DNA from: Planctomycetota bacterium
GTDB lineage: Bacteria; Planctomycetota; Planctomycetia; Planctomycetales; Planctomycetaceae
DNA length: 64,000 nt
Assembly (NCBI GenBank): GCA_014584345.1
Contig: JACTNB010000033.1
Coordinates: forward strand, 248,001-312,000
Direction: 5' to 3'
In this document: piece after piece, positions 1 to 8,473 of the stretch
Layout of the letters: each line of letters opens with the position of its first letter
Position numbering within the stretch: position 1 is the first letter of the stretch
The notes under the pieces: generated by a model
The model's database searches: none
The model's input: only the letters and a program-made list of their open reading frames with translations
Told to the model about the DNA's origin: nothing
Translations under genes and position numbers: made by a program

Positions 1-1269
1 CTGTTTGGCAAGCCGACCAAGGGCCACATTTGCCTGCAGGATCACGGCGATCTGGTGGCCTTTCGCAACATCAAGATTCGCGTATTGCCCGAAGATGGCA
101 GCGTGCCCGACCCCAGCCATGCTCCCTTGGCCGTGAAAGCCGTCGAGGCGTTTCCTGGACTGGAGTGGGATCAATGGGACCCCGTGGATGAAGCCGGCAA
201 AGTCGTGCCGATGCGCCCCATCGTAATGACCCACGCGGGCGATGGATCCGGTCGAATTTTTGTGGCGACCCAGAGTGGCCAGATTCACATTCTGCCCGAG
301 GGGGCCAAATCGAAGAAATCCATCCTCTTTGCAGACATGAAGGATCGGGTTGCCCCCTACAAGAAAGCCAACGAGGAAGGTTTTCTGGGCCTCGCCTTTC
401 ACCCCGAATACGCCCGGAACGGAAAGTTCTATGTGTATTACACCGCACTGTCCGATCCCCATCTGTCCGTGGTGTCGCAGTTCAATGTGTCCGCGAACGA
501 CCCCAATCAGGCCGATTTGAAATCCGAAAAAGTGGTGTGGACCTTGCAACAACCCTTCAGCAACCACAACGGGGGGACCATCGCCTTTGGACCAGATGGC
601 TATTTGTATATAGGCATGGGAGATGGTGGCAGTGCCGACGACCCGATGGACAACGGCCAGAATCTGGGGACGGCCCTGGGGGCGCTGTTGCGCATCGATG
701 TCAATAAAACGAGTGGCGACAAACCGTACGGCATACCCGCCGACAACCCTTTCGTCAACAAGAAAGGGGCATTGCCCGAGATTTACGCGTACGGCTTCCG
801 CAATATCTGGAGGATTTCGTTTGATCGTCTCACTGGCGATCTCTGGGTTGGCGATGTAGGACAGAATCTGTGGGAGGAAATCAACCTCGTGCAAGCCGGT
901 AAAAATTACGGCTGGAATCGCTGGGAAGGGATGCATCCCTTCGGTAACCGGGATCCCCAATTGGCCGCCGATGCCGTCGGACCGATTTGGGAATACGATC
1001 ATGGAGTCGGAAAATCGATCACCAGCGGATTTGTCTACCGCGGCAAACTGGTCCCTGAACTGGTCGGTAAGTTCCTGTATGCCGACTTCGTCACCGGCAA
1101 GATCTGGGCCCTGGATTATGATGTGGCGGGCGGAAAAGTTCGCAAGAATTACTCCATCGCGTCCGACAAAATGCCTGTTCTGACATTCGGTGAAGACGAA
1201 GATGGTGAAGTATACTTCAGTGTCGAATCGGCCAGCGGAAGAGGCATTTACCGCTTCACCAGTAACTGA
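1..1269 (+). CDS. DUF1080 - glucose/sorbosone dehydrogenase fusion, 3' part (5' end outside window)
   Basis: The reading frame is open from base 1, so the gene begins upstream. The first ~33 visible residues (GHICLQDHGDLVAFRNIKIR) match the C-terminal end of a DUF1080 (3-keto-disaccharide hydrolase-like, lectin-fold) domain. The rest is a six-bladed PQQ-dependent GSDH-type propeller with typical motifs: GFLGLAFHPEY, SNHNGG near visible residue 190 (site of the catalytic-type His), GMGDGGSADDP and YAYGFRNIWR. Family members oxidise sugars or polyols in the periplasm. The visible 422 residues end at a TGA followed by a clear terminator. The substrate is not known, and the signal peptide cannot be seen. 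Confidence 0.9.
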   Translation: MFGKPTKGHICLQDHGDLVAFRNIKIRVLPEDGSVPDPSHAPLAVKAVEAFPGLEWDQWDPVDEAGKVVPMRPIVMTHAGDGSGRIFVATQSGQIHILPEGAKSKKSILFADMKDRVAPYKKANEEGFLGLAFHPEYARNGKFYVYYTALSDPHLSVVSQFNVSANDPNQADLKSEKVVWTLQQPFSNHNGGTIAFGPDGYLYIGMGDGGSADDPMDNGQNLGTALGALLRIDVNKTSGDKPYGIPADNPFVNKKGALPEIYAYGFRNIWRISFDRLTGDLWVGDVGQNLWEEINLVQAGKNYGWNRWEGMHPFGNRDPQLAADAVGPIWEYDHGVGKSITSGFVYRGKLVPELVGKFLYADFVTGKIWALDYDVAGGKVRKNYSIASDKMPVLTFGEDEDGEVYFSVESASGRGIYRFTSN

Positions 1270-1295
1270 CGAGACTATGTCTTTCAGGCCCAACA

Positions 1296-1330
1296 GGCCG
1301 GTTCCGGTAGTCGGAATCGGCCTTTTTTTT
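1296..1330 (+). terminator. Rho-independent terminator of the DUF1080-GSDH gene
   Basis: An 11-bp stem (1296-1306 with 1312-1322, one G.T wobble) with a 5-nt loop is followed directly by eight T residues. It lies 27 nt after the stop codon. Confidence 0.85.
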
Positions 1331-1408
1331 GGCGCAAACCAAGGGGCCAGAATGCTGTTTCTCTGGTCAATCGGGGAATCGGCGGATAGGAAAAGCCCGC
1401 ACCGCGCA

Positions 1409-1443
1409 AGAAAAAGGCTGAAATCCATCGGGATTTCAGCCTT
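1409..1443 (-). terminator. Rho-independent terminator of tRNA-Leu
   Basis: A perfect 13-bp stem (1414-1426 with 1431-1443) carries an ATCG tetraloop. Read on the minus strand it is followed by a T-run (complement of 1411-1415). It begins 5 nt after the tRNA 3' end. Confidence 0.85.
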
Positions 1444-1446
1444 GTA

Positions 1447-1534
<88 letters not shown>

Positions 1535-1569
1535 GAGAAATTGCCTGCTTAAATCAAGCAAACAGGCAT

Positions 1570-1597
1570 AGTATAACGTCCTCGATTACAGTGACAA
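1570..1597 (-). promoter_or_regulatory. sigma70-type promoter of tRNA-Leu
   Basis: On the minus strand TTGTCA (1592-1597) is separated by 16 nt from TATACT (1570-1575). The expected start lies ~30 nt before the tRNA 5' end, and the short leader can form a small hairpin. Both boxes are close to consensus. Confidence 0.6.
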
Positions 1598-1776
1598 GCA
1601 AACCATCACAATGTTCGCGAGAACCCGTGAAGTCCCCCGCTGGCACGCTGGAAAGTCGATCTATTGACGAGATTTCGCCGATCTCCGCGATCAACAAACT
1701 TCACAACTGGAAATTTCGGCTGAACCACTAATAATACTTAAGTCTGGTTCACAAACTTTACTTTCCGGGAGGAATC

Positions 1777-2139
1777 ATGGTGACACAAAGTTCGTGTGAA
1801 TTGGTTCAAAAACGCTGCCTCCCCTGCGAAGGAGGCGTGCCGAAACTAACTCCCGAACAGGCAAGGGAACAAGTCCTGGAAGTACCGGGCTGGGAAATTT
1901 GCCATGATGGCGAGCGGATTCGCAAGTCATGGGTCGTGAAGCATTTCCTGGCGGCCATGAAATTCTTCAATGCCATCGCGGAGGTCGCCGAGGCAGAGGG
2001 GCATCATCCCGATCTCCACGTTTCCGGTTACCGCAATGTGACCGTGGAAATCTGGACGCATGCAATCGGGGGGCTTTCCGAGAACGATTTCATCCTGGCC
2101 GCTAAAATCGACCAACTCCCCGTGGAATTGAAAGCCTGA
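1777..2139 (+). CDS. pterin-4a-carbinolamine dehydratase
   Basis: A 120-aa protein matching the PCD/DCoH family, which dehydrates 4a-hydroxytetrahydropterin to recycle the pterin cofactor of aromatic amino acid hydroxylases. The signature is intact: EGHHPDL (His76-His77-Pro78-Asp79), Tyr85 in VSGYRNV, and WTH with His95. A good Shine-Dalgarno (GGGAGGAA) ends a few bases before the ATG. The first ~20 residues, with three Cys, extend beyond the usual ~100-aa core. No aromatic amino acid hydroxylase lies nearby, so the physiological partner is unknown. The gene is convergent with the FHA gene. Confidence 0.93.
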   Translation: MVTQSSCELVQKRCLPCEGGVPKLTPEQAREQVLEVPGWEICHDGERIRKSWVVKHFLAAMKFFNAIAEVAEAEGHHPDLHVSGYRNVTVEIWTHAIGGLSENDFILAAKIDQLPVELKA

Positions 2140-2158
2140 TCGCCCGGCCGTTCGGAAC

Positions 2159-2854
2159 TTAGTCCGGCTCGGGGATTTCCCTGAGGTATTGCGATAAATC
2201 CGCTTCCAGATCGAGCAGCAGATACCAGAGCGGCCAGGGGATGCGTGCCGAATCCAGCGGCTGTTCATGATTTGCCTGTTCGTCTTCGGTCGAATCGTTC
2301 AGACCACGGGCTTCCAGGATGAGCAACAGGCGTGAATGGAAGTACGCCAGCAGATCAGCCAGTTCGCTGCGAGCAGAAAGAGACAATCGGGAGGGTAGAC
2401 GGGGACGCCCCCCGGGAAATGCCAGCGTGGGCTGCCCATGTTCATCAAACAACTCCCAGTATTGCTGGGGGCTGCTTTCGTTCTGCTCGGTTCGCGAATC
2501 CGCCTGGCATTGGACTTCTAAGGCCCGGCGATGGAGTTCGTGACAATGTTCGCGAATTTCCGTTTGTGAACCATACAACAGGACGCATCGCCCCAGCGAG
2601 ATTAAATCCCCGGGGTGCAGGACCGTCATTTGAACGGGAAGCCCATTTACCCGAGTGCCGTTTGTGCTCTCGAGATCCGTCAGAATGATTCGATCGCCAT
2701 CCTGTTGTATCTTGACATGGCAACGACTGATTCGTTCGTCATTCAACTGAACCGAATTCTCCTCCTCCCTTCCAATCGTCAAGGGAACGGAGAGGTTCGA
2801 GTGCAGTACCCCGCGTTCGAGGCCTTGCAATACTTGGAGCGTGATTGTCGCCAT
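2159..2854 (-). CDS. FHA-domain protein
   Basis: 231 aa. The N-terminal ~100 residues are a forkhead-associated domain, a phosphothreonine-binding module. The conserved residues are visible: Gly28-Arg29, Ser43-x-x-His46 and Thr64-Asn65-Gly66 in STNGTRVNG. The C-terminal half is Gln/Glu-rich and helical with no domain that I recognise. There is no kinase or secretion gene next to it. It probably binds phosphoproteins in the cytoplasm, partner unknown. The start is the first ATG that leaves the FHA domain complete; no strong Shine-Dalgarno precedes it. Confidence 0.85.
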   Translation of the reverse strand: MATITLQVLQGLERGVLHSNLSVPLTIGREEENSVQLNDERISRCHVKIQQDGDRIILTDLESTNGTRVNGLPVQMTVLHPGDLISLGRCVLLYGSQTEIREHCHELHRRALEVQCQADSRTEQNESSPQQYWELFDEHGQPTLAFPGGRPRLPSRLSLSARSELADLLAYFHSRLLLILEARGLNDSTEDEQANHEQPLDSARIPWPLWYLLLDLEADLSQYLREIPEPD

Positions 2855-2951
2855 GGACCGACCGTTAACCCGGATTTCTCACCAGGTCAATTAAAACAGG
2901 ATTGCTGACTTCAACGAACGAGTGTTTTGGGTAATTGCGATTAAGGCCTGT

Positions 2952-3025
2952 GTGTCACCGGCTTCGCCAGTACACACCCAGATTGACAACAAACCCGCAA
3001 GGCACTGGCAGAGCCCGTGGCAACC
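2952..3025. repeat. Two-armed palindromic intergenic repeat, copy 1
   Basis: The left arm (GGCTTCGCCAGT) and right arm (CACTGGCAGAGCC) form an imperfect inverted repeat around a TTGAC...AACCCGCAAG spacer. The core 2982-3024 matches 17159-17201 at ~34 of 43 positions by hand alignment. It sits between the FHA and alpha/beta hydrolase genes. Confidence 0.65.
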
Positions 3026-3111
3026 GCATCCTAGCCGTAATTGACCACGATCCCCGCCCGCCTGGAAGCGACGGAAACCGTACCTGTTTTACAGGTCCGT
3101 TCCCGCATCTG

Positions 3112-4125
3112 TCAATCGGTGCCTAGGGTTGCTTCCTGGCGCGGCACAACCTCGACCGCTGTGTGCTGCACGGGAACAGGTATTGGCAACATGCGACGGA
3201 AGAATTCGGTGATGCGAGCATCGTATTCCGTTTCGGCAACGGAACGGGCTCCGTTGTGGGCAGCCTTCTGCACAATCCACAGTTCCGCCTGATCGTTGCC
3301 CAGCATTGTTTGCAGACGGCGGGCAATGGCGGGGGGCACGTAGCTGTCCCGACTCCCCGAGATCAACAGTACGTGTTTTTCGTACAACTTGTCAAAGGGG
3401 TTGGTCGTCATCACATACTGGCATTTCCGCTTGAAACTTCGCAGCCAGACACCTGCGTACAAGGTCCATTTCAAATGCCACAGGCATTTTCTGGAGTACA
3501 GCATCACGAATTTGGGCAGAACCATGGGGGCCCAGCGTTCCAGGTAATGCGAGATCAACAGATCGTTTGTGTAACCGCTGTCACTGCACACAAACTGAAT
3601 TTCGGGCCGGCGCGACAGAGCAAGCAGCGCGGTGGCTGCTCCTCGCGAAACTCCCATAAGTCCCACGGGCAGACCACTCAGGGAATCTTGTTCCTGAATC
3701 CAGTTCAAAACGGCAACCAGGTCTCCCACTTCGTATTCCGTGACCCAGTGCCGGGAATCATACCCGGGCAGATAATCACTTTCGCCCTGATTGCGAAAGT
3801 CAAACGAAACAACGATAAACCCTGCGTCGATCAAAGCCTGGCAATACTTTACGGCAGACCAGTGCGTGCCGATGGTCTCGGCACAAAACACGATCAACCC
3901 CTGTGGAGAGACTTCGTCGGGATGATAGATGGCCCCGCGCAAGGTCAGTCCGTCGGGCGTTTCCACCTGGAAGGGGGTGGCCTGTTTTTGTGGCTGAATG
4001 GCTTCCACGTGGAAGGGTGGGCTTTTCTCCAGCAGTTCCAGGGCCTTGCGCCCGAAATAGAATCGCAGAAGGATATCGACCACGAGCACAAACAGGATAA
4101 TACATCCGACGACTTGAAAACTCAT
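3112..4125 (-). CDS. membrane-anchored alpha/beta hydrolase
   Basis: 337 aa from the ATG at 4125. The open frame extends further upstream only through a TTG, and that stretch looks non-coding. An N-terminal membrane segment (VVGCIILFVLVVDILLRFYF) anchors an alpha/beta hydrolase domain. The serine nucleophile is in GVSRG (Ser160). Likely Asp and His partners are in SGSRD (Asp260) and KAAHNG (His290). The family includes esterases, thioesterases and peptidases, and the substrate cannot be told from sequence. The gene ends the minus-strand run that contains the fatty-acid-type genes, but a ~240-nt gap separates it from fabF, so co-transcription is uncertain. Confidence 0.8.
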   Translation of the reverse strand: MSFQVVGCIILFVLVVDILLRFYFGRKALELLEKSPPFHVEAIQPQKQATPFQVETPDGLTLRGAIYHPDEVSPQGLIVFCAETIGTHWSAVKYCQALIDAGFIVVSFDFRNQGESDYLPGYDSRHWVTEYEVGDLVAVLNWIQEQDSLSGLPVGLMGVSRGAATALLALSRRPEIQFVCSDSGYTNDLLISHYLERWAPMVLPKFVMLYSRKCLWHLKWTLYAGVWLRSFKRKCQYVMTTNPFDKLYEKHVLLISGSRDSYVPPAIARRLQTMLGNDQAELWIVQKAAHNGARSVAETEYDARITEFFRRMLPIPVPVQHTAVEVVPRQEATLGTD

Positions 4126-4362
4126 GTTTAATCCACCAGCAGGCTGTCTTGTCCTGCGAACCCCAAAGGGGTTTTCCCGCAATTCCCTGTCTTGCCATCA
4201 GGCATGGCGCGACGGGGAACGATACGGGTTCGAGTCGGTTATTGCTTTGTCAATGCGGGATTATGGACAGGCCTGGATATCTCCAGGGGTAAGCCGCCTT
4301 GTGAAAGCAGAAAGTTACCTGGGCGAGGGCCCACATATCCCAACGTTCGCTCTGATGGTGTT

Positions 4363-5646
4363 TTAGTCCTTGAATTCCCCCACAATCAGAGAAACATTCT
4401 GCCCCCCAAACCCGAAGCTGTTCGAAAGTGCATAACGCACGTTCGCTTCGCGGGCCTGGTTGGGAATGTAATCCAGATCGCAATCGGGATCGGGCGTTTC
4501 GTAGTTCATGGTGGGAGGCATGACGTTATCGCGGATGGCCATCAGGCAGGTAATGGCTTCCACACTGCCTGCCGCGGCAATCAAGTGGCCCATCATGCTT
4601 TTGATGCTGGAAACGGGGGTCGTGGCCGCATGTTCGCCCAACGCTCCTTTGATCGCCATTGTTTCGACCTTATCGTTAACCGATGTGCTGGTTCCATGCG
4701 CATTGATATAATCAATCTGATCGGAATTGAGCCCGGCATCTGTCATGGCCATTTTGATGCAGCCGATCGCACCGCGGCCCTCGGGGTGAATATCGGTGAT
4801 GCGGTATGCATCGGCCGTGCTGCCATACCCGAGAATTTCCCCGTAAATTTTGGCCCCCCTGCGCTTGGCCTGTTCCAGTTCCTCGAGGATCAACATTCCC
4901 GAGCCCTCGCCCAGGACAAAGCCATCGCGATCCTTGTCGAAGGGACGGGACGCCCGTTGGGGTGCCTCGTTGCGCGTCGACAGGGCCGTCAACAGATTGA
5001 AGCCGGTCAGTCCGAAGGGGTGAATCATGCTGTGGGCGCCGCCGGACAGCATGACATCCGCTTCTCCTCGGCGAATCAGTTCAGCCGCTTCGCCAATAGC
5101 CTGGCTGGAGGCGGCACAGGCCGTCAGGCAGTTCAGGTTGGGCCCTTGCGCATTGAAGAGTCCCGCCAGATGACCGGCAGGCATGTTTGGCTCTTGCTCA
5201 ATTTCAAAGTAGGGGTTCAGAACCTGTAAACCGAGTTCGGTAAAGCGTTCCAGATCCAGTTCGCCGTTCACTTCGGAATTCGAGATCAGTCGCATGAACA
5301 GCGGAAAGTCCTGCTGTCCCTCCCCTGCCCCCAGATAGATGCCAAAACGAGTGGGATCCAGGGCAATATCCTGAATACCAGAATCGCGGACAGCCTGGGA
5401 GGCCGCTCCAATCGCAAACCGCGTATTGCTGGTGGAATGCTGATAGTCGCTGACATCCTCGACATACTTGCCCAGATCGTAATTCTTGACCTCGGCGGCA
5501 AAATGCGTCGGGAACGTGGAGGCATCGAAGTGCGTGATTTTCCCCACGCCGGACTTCCCTTCCTTGAGGGCCGCCCAGACCGTTTCCACATCATGCCCCA
5601 GGGGAGAAATGATTCCTATCCCGGTTACTACAACACGCCTTTTCAT
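4363..5646 (-). CDS. beta-ketoacyl-ACP synthase (FabF/KAS II family)
   Basis: 427 aa, slightly longer than typical FabF (~413). It condenses acyl-ACP with malonyl-ACP in the cytoplasm. The Cys-His-His catalytic set is complete: Cys177 in LTACAASS, His317 in NAHGTST and His354 in SIKSMMGHLIAAAG with Lys349. The glycine-rich end GFGGQNVSLI is also present. It follows a fabZ-like gene with a ~58-nt gap and is last in the five-gene set starting at 8965. No fabD, fabH or enoyl reductase is seen in the window, so the set probably shares the housekeeping enzymes or makes a special acyl chain. Confidence 0.92.
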   Translation of the reverse strand: MKRRVVVTGIGIISPLGHDVETVWAALKEGKSGVGKITHFDASTFPTHFAAEVKNYDLGKYVEDVSDYQHSTSNTRFAIGAASQAVRDSGIQDIALDPTRFGIYLGAGEGQQDFPLFMRLISNSEVNGELDLERFTELGLQVLNPYFEIEQEPNMPAGHLAGLFNAQGPNLNCLTACAASSQAIGEAAELIRRGEADVMLSGGAHSMIHPFGLTGFNLLTALSTRNEAPQRASRPFDKDRDGFVLGEGSGMLILEELEQAKRRGAKIYGEILGYGSTADAYRITDIHPEGRGAIGCIKMAMTDAGLNSDQIDYINAHGTSTSVNDKVETMAIKGALGEHAATTPVSSIKSMMGHLIAAAGSVEAITCLMAIRDNVMPPTMNYETPDPDCDLDYIPNQAREANVRYALSNSFGFGGQNVSLIVGEFKD

Positions 5647-5704
5647 ATTACTGTCCGTTGAGAGAGATTTCTCGTACCGTGCCCCATGCTGAATCTACGC
5701 TTCG

Positions 5705-6205
5705 CTAACCCTGGAACGAATTGTTCGCCACCTCGCTGAGGGCGTTAACATCCAGTATACTCATCAGGCCCATGGAAAAGACAAAATTCTTCTGGTCGAC
5801 AGCACCTGCCATCGCTGGATCCATATTGTCCAGGTGCGCAAATATGATCTCGCCTTCCGCCACCAGTCGTTCACCGACGTGTGCCGTGCAATTCACTCGG
5901 CCCCCTTCGGCATTTGCCTCCAGCAGTTCGGCGTGATAACGCAGTTGATCTCCAGGACAGGCAAAACTGTGGTATTTCATTTTGGGAACCTTGGCCAGGA
6001 CGACAATATGGTCGAACTGGAACTTTTCTCCCAGCAGAATCCCGCCCGTCTGTGCCAGTCCTTCCAGGATCAGGGAAGCGGGCATCACCGGAAATCCGGG
6101 AAAGTGATCGTGCAAATGTTCCTCAGCCAAGGAAACATTCTTGATGGACGTAGCGGAGACTCCCGACTGGAGTTCCACGAATCGATCTACCCAAAACCAG
6201 CGCAT
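5705..6205 (-). CDS. FabZ-like 3-hydroxyacyl-ACP dehydratase (first copy)
   Basis: 166 aa from the ATG at 6205. The frame also allows a GTG at 6268, but the added residues are not family-like. It is a hotdog-fold dehydratase with HDHFPGFPVMPASLILEGLAQ, in which His34 and Glu48 are the FabZ-type catalytic pair. The aspartate of FabA is absent. The C-terminal ~35 residues are an extension beyond the hotdog fold. It lies just upstream of the fabF-like gene. It differs clearly from the second fabZ-like gene at 8474, so the two may act on different chain lengths. Confidence 0.88.
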   Translation of the reverse strand: MRWFWVDRFVELQSGVSATSIKNVSLAEEHLHDHFPGFPVMPASLILEGLAQTGGILLGEKFQFDHIVVLAKVPKMKYHSFACPGDQLRYHAELLEANAEGGRVNCTAHVGERLVAEGEIIFAHLDNMDPAMAGAVDQKNFVFSMGLMSILDVNALSEVANNSFQG

Positions 6206-6796
6206 TTGTCGAGGAGCCCTATTTGACTGCCTGATGGAATTTGCCTGGAGAAGCACATACTCCCGCACAGGGTATTCCAGGTACTATTTTCACGCAGTAA
6301 CAGAGGAATGTAAATGAAAAAGGCCGAATCGGCGGGCTGCAAGAAAAGCTTGCGTCACGAATCCGGAATATGCCACTTGTTCACTCCCCGGTCAGGAGCG
6401 GCCTGCATCAGGCACAAGTGTGCACCACGTGGCAGGAAATAATGAACTGGTTATGACTCACTTCGGCAGAATTCATTCCGCCAGACTCCACGGCTTGTTT
6501 TGCCTTCCTCCCGAGACCGGCACCCAGCGAGTCAACGTCGGCTCATGAACAGCAGAATGCCTCCGGGGAAACATCGGCTCCCATCACTACCAGACCGATC
6601 CTACACGGAGATCGGAAAGACAGAGTTCCTGGTGGATGTTCCTGGAGTTAAGTGGTATCACATCCCGAACTCCGAGCCTGCTGGCTCGAAGTTCCAGCAA
6701 AACAACAGCTTGCCGGGGATTCTACAGTCCCGGGCAAGCAGGTTGCCTGACCCATACGTACTATTCCGGGGGGAGATCATCCACCAGGGAGAGTCA
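6206..6796. other. 590-nt gap without a gene inside the fatty-acid-type cluster
   Basis: No convincing frame on either strand. The plus-strand frame through it runs antisense into the acyl carrier protein gene. Only small inverted repeats are seen (for example GCCTG-CAT-CAGGC at 6401-6413, CCACGTGG at 6425-6432). It may hold a promoter for the fabZ-fabF part. Confidence 0.5.
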
Positions 6797-7186
6797 TCAG
6801 CCGTTCAGTTTATTGTCGAGGAAACGACAGATCATGTCCACTGTGAACAGATTCTGAATGTTTTCGACCTTGGGATTCGCAGCCAGTGCATCGACATTCG
6901 CATGTGGCATTTTGCTGCGGAGTTCGGCCAGACCGGCTTCCGTCACTTTGCCATCCTGGATAAAGCCGGAATCGGCAGCGGCCAGGTTTTCGGGAAACAG
7001 TTCGCCACGGGGAATTTTGATTTCGAAGGTTTTTTCCAGTCGAAACACAATGTCCAGAAAATCGATCGATTCCGCACCGAGGTCACCAACCAAAGTCGCC
7101 TCCGGCGTCACTTCGTCGTCATCGACCCCCAAGGCGTCAATCAGCGTTTCCCGTACTTGTTCAAAAATTTCTTCTGTAGAGGGCAT
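6797..7186 (-). CDS. acyl carrier protein, long form
   Basis: 129 aa from the ATG at 7186 (MPSTEEIFEQV). The first ~70 residues are a normal ACP with the phosphopantetheine attachment Ser40 in GDLGAESIDFLD. It continues ~45 residues beyond the usual ~80, with a helical tail (TEAGLAELRSKMP, VENIQNLFTVDMICRFL). Such long ACPs usually serve special rather than housekeeping synthases; that is family knowledge, not proof. A GGGAG lies ~12 nt upstream. It sits between fabG and the first fabZ-like gene, with gaps of ~310 and ~590 nt. Confidence 0.88.
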   Translation of the reverse strand: MPSTEEIFEQVRETLIDALGVDDDEVTPEATLVGDLGAESIDFLDIVFRLEKTFEIKIPRGELFPENLAAADSGFIQDGKVTEAGLAELRSKMPHANVDALAANPKVENIQNLFTVDMICRFLDNKLNG

Positions 7187-7500
7187 CTGAAAATTTCTCC
7201 CGTTATCCACTCCATCGCCAATTTCGCGGCCATCCTCGCGACGAGCCCAATCTGACGCGATCCCTGTATTACAGGGGGCCGAAAAGAATTGAAGACGAAA
7301 TCGACAACATGTCAGCTCACTCGATGTACCAGCCGAATACATGCGGGAAAGTGGTGAGCAAGCCCTTCCTGCATGGGTAGTCGGAAATCGAGCCACCAAG
7401 GCTCAACCCCGGTTCCGAGCGGCAAGACCTCTCCCTTTGGTCCCTTGGGCTGGGTCGTGCCGCCACGGATTGTAACGTGATCCCGATCGGAAATCGAGAT
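7187..7500. other. 314-nt gap between fabG and ACP genes
   Basis: No gene seen. A small hairpin CCCTGT-ATT-ACAGGG lies at 7262-7276. No T-run follows it, so it is not a clear terminator. Confidence 0.45.
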
Positions 7501-8256
7501 TCAAATTCCTCCCAGTGTTAAACCCCCGTCCACCGTCAGAATCTGACCGGTAATATACGAGGCAGCTTCGCTGGCCAGGAATAACACCGCATTCGAAATA
7601 TCCTCGGGGCGACCGAGCCGACGCAGGGGAATCGATTTCTTGATTTCCGCTTCCGCCGCGTTTCTCACGGCAACAGTCATATCGGTTTCGATAAAGCCGG
7701 GTGCCACCGCATTCACATTGATTCCGCGGCGTCCCAATTCGGTCGCCATGCAGCGTGTCAAGCCTTGAATGCCTCCCTTGCTGGCAGCGTAATTGGCCTG
7801 CCCCTGATTCGGGAATTCGGCTGCGACGCTGGACATATTAATCACCTTGCCAGAACGCTGAGACATCATGGGGCGCGTGACTGCCCGGCAGAAGTAATAG
7901 ACGCTATCCAGGTTGGTGGAGATGACTTTATGCCAGGAATCTCCATCCATGGTGGCCAGCAGTCCATCCTTCACAATGCCCGCATTGTTGACGAGGATAT
8001 CGAGCCGTCCCCAGGAAGTGACCAGTTGTTCAACCAGTGTGTCGACGGCCGACTGGTCGGACACATCGCACTGATGAGCCGATACCGACGCAAAGCCTTC
8101 CGAGGCCAGGGATGTCACCACGTCCTGGGCGGCTTGTTCATTGGAGTGGTACACAAAGGCCACATCCGCGCCTGCCCGGGCGAAGCTTTCGACGATGGAC
8201 CTGCCGATACCGCGACTTCCCCCGGTAATTAGCACTTTTTTTCCAGAAAACGACAT
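7501..8256 (-). CDS. fabG: 3-oxoacyl-ACP reductase (FabG-type SDR)
   Basis: 251 aa, normal FabG length. It reduces 3-oxoacyl-ACP to 3-hydroxyacyl-ACP with NADPH. The nucleotide-binding motif TGGSRGIG (11-18), NNAG (90-93), catalytic Ser143 in NMSSVAAEF and the YAASK motif (Tyr156, Lys160) are all present, and the end VDGGLTLGG is typical. A Shine-Dalgarno-like AAGGGA lies before the ATG. It is second in the set fabZ-like, fabG, ACP, fabZ-like, fabF. The context supports a FabG role over a generic sugar or steroid SDR. Confidence 0.9.
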   Translation of the reverse strand: MSFSGKKVLITGGSRGIGRSIVESFARAGADVAFVYHSNEQAAQDVVTSLASEGFASVSAHQCDVSDQSAVDTLVEQLVTSWGRLDILVNNAGIVKDGLLATMDGDSWHKVISTNLDSVYYFCRAVTRPMMSQRSGKVINMSSVAAEFPNQGQANYAASKGGIQGLTRCMATELGRRGINVNAVAPGFIETDMTVAVRNAAEAEIKKSIPLRRLGRPEDISNAVLFLASEAASYITGQILTVDGGLTLGGI

Positions 8257-8340
8257 AATTAATCCCTTCCTTGCGAGTAGCTCTCGCCCTGTGAAATTAT
8301 GACTTCGTGGGAGTCTGTTCCCCCCGTCAGGCTGTAATCT

Positions 8341-8363
8341 TTCGTAGGGTACGCTGTGCGTAC
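8341..8363. repeat. 23-nt intergenic repeat, copy 1
   Basis: TTCGTAGGGTACGCTGTG plus GCGTAC, containing the palindrome GTACGC-TGT-GCGTAC. The reverse complement recurs at 14643-14665 with one mismatch in 23. It lies upstream of fabG. Confidence 0.65.
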
Positions 8364-8473
8364 AATTTATTTTGTATCCCCGCAGTCTCCCGGCCTCGGC
8401 AGATAGTGCTTAATTTCGCCTGCATTCAATCAATTCACGGCCTTCGTGCGGAAGATTGCCCAGTCTGGTACGG

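Noticed and set aside
3163..4131. 322-aa plus-strand frame opposite the alpha/beta hydrolase
   Set aside because: Antisense shadow with no domain. The minus strand has the GxSxG motif and a membrane anchor.
7262..7276. CCCTGT-ATT-ACAGGG as a terminator of fabG
   Set aside because: Only 6 bp and no T-run.
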